52,915 nt of DNA from Liolophura sinensis (Eukaryota; Mollusca; Polyplacophora; Chitonida; Chitonidae): positions 31,740,470 to 31,793,384 of the forward strand of contig NC_088295.1 of the NCBI RefSeq assembly GCF_032854445.1, read 5' to 3'. The position numbers and the translations under genes were made by a program. Of the stretch, positions 50,401 to 52,915 are shown one piece after another. The notes beneath the pieces are model-generated. The model saw only the letters and a program-made list of their open reading frames with translations, ran no database searches and was not told the origin of the DNA. Position 1 is the first letter of the stretch; each line of letters opens with the position of its first letter.

Positions 50401-52256
50401 TTGTACTTTAAGCGGTATTAGACACAATCATGAAGCACAGCGCCAGAGACTCTGAACGCCCTGTCCATATTTGCTTACAAGAGAATTATACTCATTTTAA
50501 AACTTAACGAAGTTGTGAAGGGATTTTATGACATAACCTTGACACACCAGTTTTGCAGTAATAACTTGTGACATTAAGTAGGTGTCCTTTGTTCTAAGAG
50601 CCACCTTGTGGTTACCTTGGCAATAAAGAAAACGTCTGCTTTATGCACCAACAAACGATGCCGTTTGGATAAGAATCATTCCAGGTATGTAGTTCTGTGT
50701 TGTTGCTTGACGTTGTATTCAGCAATTCTTCAGAGAAATTTTCAGACAATTTCATTCGGAGTATCATTCCACAGCTGTACAATGAAACTCGTCAGCTATT
50801 GCATTTCCTCTATTAATACCAAGAATGAGACATTTTAGCTTAAACTAATATGTTTGTTGGTTAGCACTGTTGTTTCTCTAGGCATGAACTAAAACTGTTG
50901 TTAGAGATGTACATGGCGTTGGTAGGGCAGAATTCCAGTACATTAAAAATTGCTACTATACAGCGGTTAACAGTATGAGAGTTTTTTGACTTAATTTGAC
51001 ATTAATTATCGGTGACTGCCTTTACCGATTCTCTAGTCTAGAAACTATCGACAATCTCTCATACATTAACAAGACCCATAAGTGTTTTAAATAGCCATGT
51101 GCAACGATAAAATGATGATAAAAACGTCAGCGTAAACGCATAACTTTCTAGTGGAACCTATGCATGCAATCAATAAATACATAATTTCAGAGAGCTGGCC
51201 TCTAGCGTCTCTATGTCTTGTACAAGTACTGGTGTCGTGTAGCACTTTGTCTGATGTTAAATTTGCAATTAAAGCTCTACTTTGTCAGCTTCAATAATTG
51301 TATTTTGCCGAGCAAATAATCAAAATCGTTCAAGGCAATTTCCATTCAAAACTACTTGAACGTTCCACCGCTTGTACTGGTTAAGGGCTTGCAGATATTT
51401 TTTAAATAGGCATTTAAATGCTTTTTTGTTCAGTGGGCTCAGATGACCACACTGGTGTTTTCTACATGTTAAAACTAATTCATTCTGTCTCCATCGTCTA
51501 CTTAACCAGTGCAGCATATGGAAATAGTTTACAAGAGGTCTAAGCCTCTCCGAGATCTGATTTCTTTGCATTGGTTTAATGCTATCGTATGATAAATGTG
51601 ATGGAAACACAGCATTTTAAGCAATTCTAGACCAGTGACGTCTAATAAATTACAACTGACATAACTGCATTTTTGATTTACCTCATTCTGCTTAACCCAT
51701 GGTGCTCAGGAGCTAATTTGCTACCATTTGGCCACTTACATGAACAGATAGAATAAGACACTAAATGGATAAAACTGACAAGAGGGTGTATTTCATCGGT
51801 CACGTGTGACTATTTGCCAGCTACAAAACTATCGTCGGTGTTCTAATTTTACTCTCTGAGCTGCACGTATTTAATGATACAACAAATAATACAAAAAAGG
51901 TTCGAGTCATCTAAGTCATAAAACTCATGTGGTTATATTGCTGACTCACTTTATATATTGTTGACGTATACAATAATGAAATACATAAAAACATTAACCA
52001 TTAGAGATACCTTAGTATTGTTCCAGACGAGCTTCAGATTGTATCCGGGAAGGACGTCTTTCCTGCTGTTGATGTGTTGGACGGCCAGTTCGGCAGCCTC
52101 GAGTGCCATTCTCCCGCCTCGCCACGAGCCCTCCATGGGGAACAAGCCGAGGATGTAGACATCGTGAGTCGACAAGACGACGGGTAGGTGTGTGTAAATG
52201 GTCGTCACTACGAGAACTGCATTTACCCAAAGCGATTCCATGAAGGGCCACAGCAT
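20277..52256 (-). CDS. GABA-B-type class C GPCR, complete gene, 15 coding exons
   Basis: Plasma-membrane metabotropic receptor of the GABA-B family; members sense GABA in an extracellular Venus-flytrap domain and signal through Gi/o. The spliced CDS is 2310 nt (769 aa). Residues 1 to about 29 are a signal peptide, about 32-435 the ligand domain, 455-718 seven membrane helices and 719-769 a short cytosolic tail. Visible hallmarks are CDPG (83-86), GCSLVS (110-115), SPALS (136-140), GFD-free linker, IKMSSP at the TM1-TM2 loop, KTWRVY after TM3, LAWETR after TM5, ALNDS and CLVFVPK at the end of TM7. The disulfide cysteines before TM3 and in loop 2 are present. No cysteine-rich domain lies between flytrap and TM1, as is typical of GABA-B and unlike mGluR. 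An in-frame TAG four codons upstream supports the start; a second ATG at codon 6 is possible. Exons are joined by GT/AG sites in matching phase. Subunit identity is mixed: flytrap subunit-1-like, membrane part subunit-2-like. The tail is much shorter than in vertebrates and has no RSRR retention signal. Confidence 0.93.
20792..20810. repeat. C homopolymer next to receptor exon 14 donor
   Basis: Run of about 19 C, 30 bp downstream of the exon 14 end in the gene's direction (G run in the transcript). Confidence 0.9.
20840..21028 (-). CDS. GABA-B receptor exon 14 (TM6, TM7)
   Basis: 63 codons, phase 0, acceptor ccttcag and donor GTAACA. VKLQALNDSHYIGMSIYNV is nearly identical to the subunit-2 consensus. 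TM7 ends in QCLVFVPK. A 26-bp minisatellite starts about 90 bp upstream of the acceptor. Confidence 0.94.
21115..21610. repeat. 26-bp minisatellite in receptor intron 13
   Basis: About 19 units of aaactgggatgcccagggta + aacagg. The first unit lies in the family D SINE-like sequence (cacttatac...cagttttatgggtgaagg). Long open frames with SQFPVYPGHPSFLFTLGI-type repeats result from the repeat and are not a gene. Confidence 0.92.
22163..22306 (-). CDS. GABA-B receptor exon 13 (loop e2, TM5)
   Basis: 48 codons, phase 0, acceptor cgttag and donor GTTAGT. The Cys in INRCESQ is the extracellular disulfide partner. TM5 ends in FLAWETRK, a subunit-2 hallmark. Confidence 0.93.
22540..24440 (-). pseudogene. 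LINE ORF2 remnant (endonuclease end, reverse transcriptase, C-terminus)
   Basis: Landmarks: DYFSVYCTLNI near 24440 (end of endonuclease), SGADGISNFMLRN and WKLSRVCPVFKKGD (RT entry), a frameshift near 23580, SYRPVSLHPALSKVLEKVVY, catalytic FLDVSKAFDKVWH near 23360, GVP-stop-GS (stop at 23180-23182 in place of Gln), FADD at about 23090-23101, a deletion around 22990-23040, and RADLLKYNIIED with CHYC (22700-22780). Inactive. Confidence 0.85.
24920..25480 (-). pseudogene. LINE ORF1-like protein remnant
   Basis: The upstream frame holds a Gln/Glu-rich coiled coil ending EQYSRRNCLRVNGL, the usual start of the RNA-recognition domain in L1-type ORF1 proteins of marine animals. After a frameshift near 25250 it continues SKEDISRSHFIG, IIVRFVSYRKRSE, ARRLLK, VYINEDLTRLR and FAAWSYDGNLF, ending at 24920. 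The protein binds its own RNA in active elements. Confidence 0.75.
25776..26185. repeat. 63-bp minisatellite in receptor intron 12
   Basis: About 6.5 units starting tttcctccaggctccgccaa and containing acaaacacccctcccc. As 63 is divisible by 3, frames stay open on both strands (QAPPSLPHSSEQTPLP; GGVFVRKNVVNLAEPG), which could be mistaken for genes. Confidence 0.92.
26637..26759 (-). CDS. GABA-B receptor exon 12 (TM4)
   Basis: 41 codons, phase 0, acceptor cttatag and donor GTACAA. VTDRKLFGMV leads into TM4, which ends in WECVDPQQK, equivalent to the conserved W-x-x-VDP motif of the family. Confidence 0.92.
27336..27443 (-). CDS. GABA-B receptor exon 11 (TM3, loop 2)
   Basis: 36 codons, phase 0, acceptor cgatag and donor GTAAAG. 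Contains GGLFSKTWRVYVIF, the subunit-2-like end of TM3, and the basic loop 2. Confidence 0.92.
27996..28110 (-). CDS. GABA-B receptor exon 10 (TM2)
   Basis: Completes Arg492, then IIKMSSPRLNN and TM2. The Cys near the exon end (QMCW) is the TM3-top cysteine of the conserved disulfide. Donor GTAAGC, phase 0. Confidence 0.92.
28954..29104 (-). CDS. GABA-B receptor exon 9 (linker and TM1)
   Basis: Codons 443-491. The segment after VKVQLVSP is the first membrane helix (VLFAVFCLLAAIGIILGMSF). It enters in phase 1 from acceptor gttgcag and leaves in phase 2 at donor GTAAAT. Confidence 0.92.
29315..29590. repeat. ~33-bp minisatellite in receptor intron 8
   Basis: About eight diverged units of gtcactatgctgtgtaaact + gtatctcactgc. 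Confidence 0.85.
29578..29914. repeat. Tandem duplication, 166 and 171 bp
   Basis: gctgtgttatctgtcattct begins both copies (29578 and 29744), and they match to tttgattttgaatg with scattered changes. The first copy starts inside the last unit of the neighbouring minisatellite. Confidence 0.88.
29925..29992 (+). mobile_element. SINE family B, 3' tail
   Basis: ctcgccacgatttggctgca...gccgaagtagcgttaac followed by attcattc. A further fragment (atgttctcgccacaac) is at about 31617. Confidence 0.62.
30288..30380 (-). CDS. GABA-B receptor exon 8
   Basis: Codons 412-441 with split codons at both ends (phase 1), acceptor cttttcag and donor GTACGT. It encodes the final flytrap strands (GIRETIGLYNP) and the linker to TM1. 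Confidence 0.85.
31018..31179 (-). CDS. GABA-B receptor exon 7
   Basis: Phase 1 in and out; acceptor ctttcag, donor GTCAGT. FQGIRGPTFFDSSGDP matches the conserved F-x-G-V/I-x-G-x-V-x-F segment at the end of the flytrap domain. Confidence 0.9.
31807..32149 (-). CDS. GABA-B receptor exon 6 (lobe 2)
   Basis: Codons 243-356 plus one base, ending in phase 1 at GTAAGT. It starts AYKQKLYGSK and contains ITGWLEEDWW and SYDCTWAIALALN. The residue aligned with the GABA-contact Glu of subunit 1 is Lys331 by ungapped alignment to Asp337. Several N-glycosylation sequons (NTT, NKT, NDT, NLT) are present. Confidence 0.93.
32225..32391. repeat. Minisatellite, ~38-bp units, intron 5
   Basis: Units of the type ggttactatgttgtgtaagc + tatgtttaatcagt, related to the arrays at 29315 and 32643. 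Confidence 0.75.
32392..32642 (-). mobile_element. SINE family C inserted in a minisatellite (intron 5)
   Basis: Starts gagtgagtgagtg, then ttcagtcatatgacgacgaag, ttgttgcaggacgg and ccgcccgagccattatactg, a repeat type widespread in molluscs. Flanks tactatattatg and tactatgttatg look like a target duplication. Confidence 0.75.
32643..32840. repeat. Minisatellite continuation with a perfect 69-bp duplication
   Basis: 32678-32746 and 32747-32815 are identical (actatattgggtaagccatg ... ccgtagct). It is the right half of the array split by the SINE at 32392-32642. Confidence 0.88.
33200..34490. other. Intron 5 remainder, nothing recognised
   Basis: No exon, SINE or tandem repeat seen between the minisatellite region and exon 5. 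Confidence 0.5.
34491..34556 (-). CDS. GABA-B receptor exon 5
   Basis: A 66-nt exon with codons 221-242, phase 0, acceptor ttttacag and donor GTAGGC. KHDARIIIGDFYQDMSYKVF is diagnostic; Tyr232 matches the GABA-contact tyrosine of subunit 1. Confidence 0.92.
34651..34783. repeat. 24-bp tandem repeat in receptor intron 4
   Basis: Five units of aagcaaataatgatctgtgg + agtt, about 95 bp upstream of exon 5's acceptor in gene direction. Confidence 0.88.
35221..35352 (-). mobile_element. SINE family A with internal deletion
   Basis: Tail and ggtgttttacgccgtgctta, then a jump from ggaaacccgacagagctt to agaccttcccgcg; about 45 bp are missing. Confidence 0.72.
35379..35606 (-). mobile_element. SINE family A, near full length
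   Basis: Second copy 27 bp from the previous one in the same orientation; includes the cttgaactcacagcgaccg B-box region. Confidence 0.8.
35610..36020. repeat. Three diverged ~140-bp tandem blocks
   Basis: Each block carries ggaaag...ttaagacaaggtcaaa.gt, cctacaggaatgaaaactgg and tggagttt variants (starting about 35610, 35736 and 35885). Confidence 0.6.
36779..36897. mobile_element. 119-bp foldback element with ~23-bp terminal inverted repeats
   Basis: Left end acctttggttagaagttaca and right end tgtaacttctaactaaaggt are complementary with one mismatch. An inner inverted pair (cttgtaacttgtag / aaattacaagttac) gives a second stem. Confidence 0.7.
36905..37050 (-). mobile_element. SINE family A containing a CCTAACCCTAACC block
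   Basis: Where other copies read cttatacgacggcggccagc this one reads cttatacctaaccctaacc before agcattatgg. The rest follows the family. Confidence 0.72.
38318..38378 (+). mobile_element. SINE family C, 3' tail
   Basis: cgtcgtcatatgactgaaaa...gagtacgacgttaaacccc and (cact)n. Confidence 0.7.
38755..38850. mobile_element. Second copy of the foldback element (intron 4)
   Basis: tacatggttactcagtggca, gatacggaaacattatgg and gtgtcagtaac match the left arm of the 14873 element; the right arm ttcactgagtaaacgtgt is diverged. Confidence 0.55.
39092..39193 (-). CDS. GABA-B receptor exon 4
   Basis: Codons 187-220, phase 0, with acceptor tgttag and donor GTAGGT. ILDGLLDELALNNVTVITSE is the helix and strand leading to lobe 2. 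It joins exon 3 without a gap relative to known family members. Confidence 0.9.
39960..40180. repeat. Tandem copies of the exon 3 end and its splice donor
   Basis: On the minus strand the exon end gagctgttctccacg + gtaag recurs at 43-44 bp spacing: donors at 40168 (true), 40125, 40081 and 40037, then weaker ones at 40010 and 39963. Each unit also repeats atacatcagtttctagagct. Confidence 0.9.
40169..40339 (-). CDS. GABA-B receptor exon 3
   Basis: Codons 130-186, phase 0 at both ends, with acceptor ctctccag and donor GTAAGA. It holds ISYISTSPALS and FGWKRVATIHQ, family signatures of the flytrap. Thr135 sits where subunit 1 has a GABA-binding Ser, and Asn152 where it has His. The last ~35 bases and the donor are copied several times just downstream (39960-40168). 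Confidence 0.93.
40950..42080. other. Intron 2 part, mostly unrecognised
   Basis: A SINE family A tail fragment (attcttgagtactgccttaaa) sits at about 40908-40945. 41825-42005 is dispersed repeat sequence also found near 48.8 kb. The rest shows no feature. Confidence 0.45.
42085..42400. repeat. Dispersed repeat carrying a 39-bp tandem array (intron 2)
   Basis: Five units of ggacactgtgtcgatatttt + cttacaagaaaattatact lie within sequence whose flanks match 50400-50580, where the unit occurs once. An open frame (ILDTVSIF..YKRI repeats) follows from 39 being divisible by 3. Confidence 0.85.
42981..43245 (-). mobile_element. Full-length SINE family A with imperfect target duplication
   Basis: Runs from the (ttta)n tail to gctaaccaactgagccacgg (tRNA head). 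Flanks taaatacaagaa (42969-42980) and taaacacatgaa (43246-43257) agree at 10 of 12 positions. Confidence 0.87.
43615..43755 (-). CDS. GABA-B receptor exon 2
   Basis: Codons 83-129, phase 0 at both ends, with acceptor tttacag and donor GTAAAT. It begins CDPGLG, which directly continues NNTK of exon 1 as in all GABA-B receptors. Ser112 in GCSLVS aligns with the key GABA-binding serine of subunit 1. Confidence 0.92.
44533..44607 (+). mobile_element. SINE family B, 3' tail
   Basis: ctcgccacaatatggctgaa...gccggtgtggagttaagcc and (attc)n. Confidence 0.7.
46114..46476 (-). CDS. Intronless open frame inside receptor intron 1, function unknown
   Basis: ATG-started frame of 120 aa with no stop until TAG, free of repeat-like composition. 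It has a CLCMDC cysteine cluster and a mixed globular-looking sequence (YRTEKEVQRLYPSGYLYTVG). I do not recognise a family. It could be a nested gene, a retrocopy, part of an unclassified mobile element, or chance. Confidence 0.3.
   Translation of the reverse strand: MSKLKLSLLSYSVQERETVLVCRDTGPDKMYHLENLWFPLNPAKVGKYLSQPCLCMDCLKLADQISNKLLVNKKYRTEKEVQRLYPSGYLYTVGIWFQRISTKDVINVEYKELNENQNIP
47770..48085 (+). mobile_element. SINE-like element, family C, near full length
   Basis: Begins around gggatcaaacccgggtcggg (B-box-like). It continues through ggcctggtgtcagtata and accacaagaagacacactgt to cgtcatatgactgaaaaatt and an AT/GAAA-rich end. Confidence 0.65.
48176..48306 (-). mobile_element. SINE family A, 3' half
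   Basis: ggtgttttacgccgtactca through ccgcaggttgctgagagac; truncated. Confidence 0.8.
48410..48687 (+). mobile_element. Full-length SINE family A with target duplication
   Basis: tRNA head cctccgtggctcagttggtt with A box, B box gttcaagtcc, body and (aaat)n tail. Flanked by attttaagt at 48401-48409 and 48688-48696. Confidence 0.88.
48936..49185 (-). mobile_element. Full-length SINE family A with perfect 12-bp target duplication
   Basis: tggtagaatata stands at both 48924-48935 and 49186-49197. The element is complete from tail to tRNA head and sits inside an older dispersed repeat, so it is a comparatively recent insertion. It faces the copy at 48410-48687 tail to tail. Confidence 0.92.
50400..50580. 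repeat. Dispersed repeat, unexpanded copy (intron 1)
   Basis: cggtattagacacaatcatg, ccatatttgcttacaagaga and cataaccttgacacacc match the 42085-42400 copy in order. Homology extends further: 48756-48935 and 49186-49250 resemble 41825-42005, split by the SINE at 48936. Confidence 0.75.
51600..51880. repeat. Unclassified dispersed repeat (family E)
   Basis: cattttaagcaattctagac, agtgacgtctaataaattac and tcaccggttacgtgtgac-like motifs recur at about 11400-11660, 14245-14460, 14500-14650 and 16470-16620. No coding potential, tail or termini identified. Confidence 0.55.
52011..52256 (-). CDS. GABA-B receptor exon 1 (signal peptide, flytrap start)
   Basis: Codons 1-82, ending in phase 0 at donor GTATCT. 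The hydrophobic leader after MLWPFMESLW is followed by the first flytrap strand (DVYILGLFPMEGSWRGG). Trp45 matches a GABA-contact Trp of subunit 1. A candidate acceptor (ttttag) lies about 45 nt upstream of the ATG, so the 5' UTR may be split. Confidence 0.9.
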
Positions 52257-52718
52257 TTGCCACTACACCGCTGTTGATATCTCTCTCGAATTTGTCGTCT
52301 AAAAGCACAGACTGTTATTGATCACTCCACCTGCTTACCTATAGTACAATACTGCACAAGACTCGACACGACCGGACTGTCCCAATGGACAGTTAGTTAA
52401 ACCCACTGTCCAACCAGGATTCGATGAACGACGATGACAATTTCGGCATTCCATGTGACAGCAAACAACAACCCTAAAGTGCGCAGCATTTGTAAGCTAT
52501 GCTTGTCCACGATACAATGTGAGTGAATAGTTAGTCTAATGCTAGAAACTCAAATTCGAAAACTATAAACCGAATCCGCTTTACAAAGCTGCCTCTGGCC
52601 TGGGATAATACCTATCTCATTAACAACTTCAATAATGACTAGGGCGTCAGCGAGTTAACGGTGTTCTGCGAGGAATGCAGAATATAAAGTTGTTTTAATA
52701 AGATGCTATCGATCTTAC

Positions 52719-52915
52719 TCCGAGGACGCCGACCTTTGCATGGGAACTTTCTTCATCATCTAACACCGCGCTTCCTTCAGTATCAATACTGAAACTCGAT
52801 ACAAGATTTATATTGGCATTTCCCTCAGCAATGACGCTGACACAATCTTTAGTATTCTTTCTGACACTCAAATTATCATTCGCATGGCCATATTTGTTCA
52901 AATCCGATGTTGACA
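52719..52915 (-). other. Open frame running off the right edge, possible exon
   Basis: Minus-strand frame open for 65 codons from the window end to a good donor GTAAGA (phase 0). The peptide is acidic and Ser-rich (DTEGSAVLDDEESSHAKVGV). It could be part of an upstream gene or a 5' exon. It cannot extend the receptor protein, because an in-frame stop precedes that ATG. No family recognised. Confidence 0.3.

Larger units (their letters stand above)
43756..52010. other. Receptor intron 1
   Basis: 8.3 kb holding SINEs around 44.5, 47.8-48.1 and 48.2-49.2 kb, the open frame at 46114-46476, the dispersed repeat at 48.7-50.6 kb and another dispersed repeat at 51600-51880. I see nothing recognisable in 44700-46100, 46750-47760 and 50600-51590. 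Confidence 0.7.

Noticed and set aside
1-52915. CRISPR arrays, bacterial operons or phage
   Set aside because: Exon-intron structure, SINEs and microsatellites show animal nuclear DNA; the direct repeats are minisatellites without spacers.

Overview
The window is AT-rich metazoan genomic DNA with small phase-coded exons, GT/AG introns, microsatellites and many short interspersed elements. The SINEs carry tRNA-like heads and tails of the type seen in molluscs (gtacggcgtaaaacacc followed by aaat repeats; gacgttaaacccc followed by cactcact). I infer a mollusc, perhaps a bivalve. The species cannot be fixed from sequence alone.

Two multi-exon genes lie head-to-tail on the minus strand. The right-hand gene (52256 down to 20277, 15 coding exons, 769 codons plus stop) is a complete class C GPCR of the GABA-B receptor family. 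It has a signal peptide, a Venus-flytrap domain, seven membrane helices and a very short tail with a small coiled coil. All exon phases join without a break. Its ligand domain reads more like the GABA-binding subunit 1 and its membrane domain more like the G-protein-coupling subunit 2.

About 4.7 kb downstream of its stop lies a MATE/SLC47-type multidrug-proton antiporter gene (15575 down to 6183, 17 exons by my model, 580 codons plus stop, the family's usual length). It looks like a decaying copy. It has an in-frame TAA in exon 10 where the essential glutamates of TM7 should be, several irregular splice sites, and replaced transport residues.

The rest is repeats: at least 15 copies of one tRNA-derived SINE and members of related families sharing a 3' tail; a degenerate non-LTR retrotransposon in intron 12 of the receptor; a probable solo LTR inside a TA microsatellite; foldback (MITE-like) elements; and many minisatellites. 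The most unusual repeat is a 43-44 bp array directly after receptor exon 3 that copies the exon end and its splice donor several times. Other minisatellites seem to have grown out of SINEs or an older dispersed repeat. Regions 1-6182 and 15576-20276 are intergenic. I found no RNA gene, CRISPR array or prokaryotic feature.
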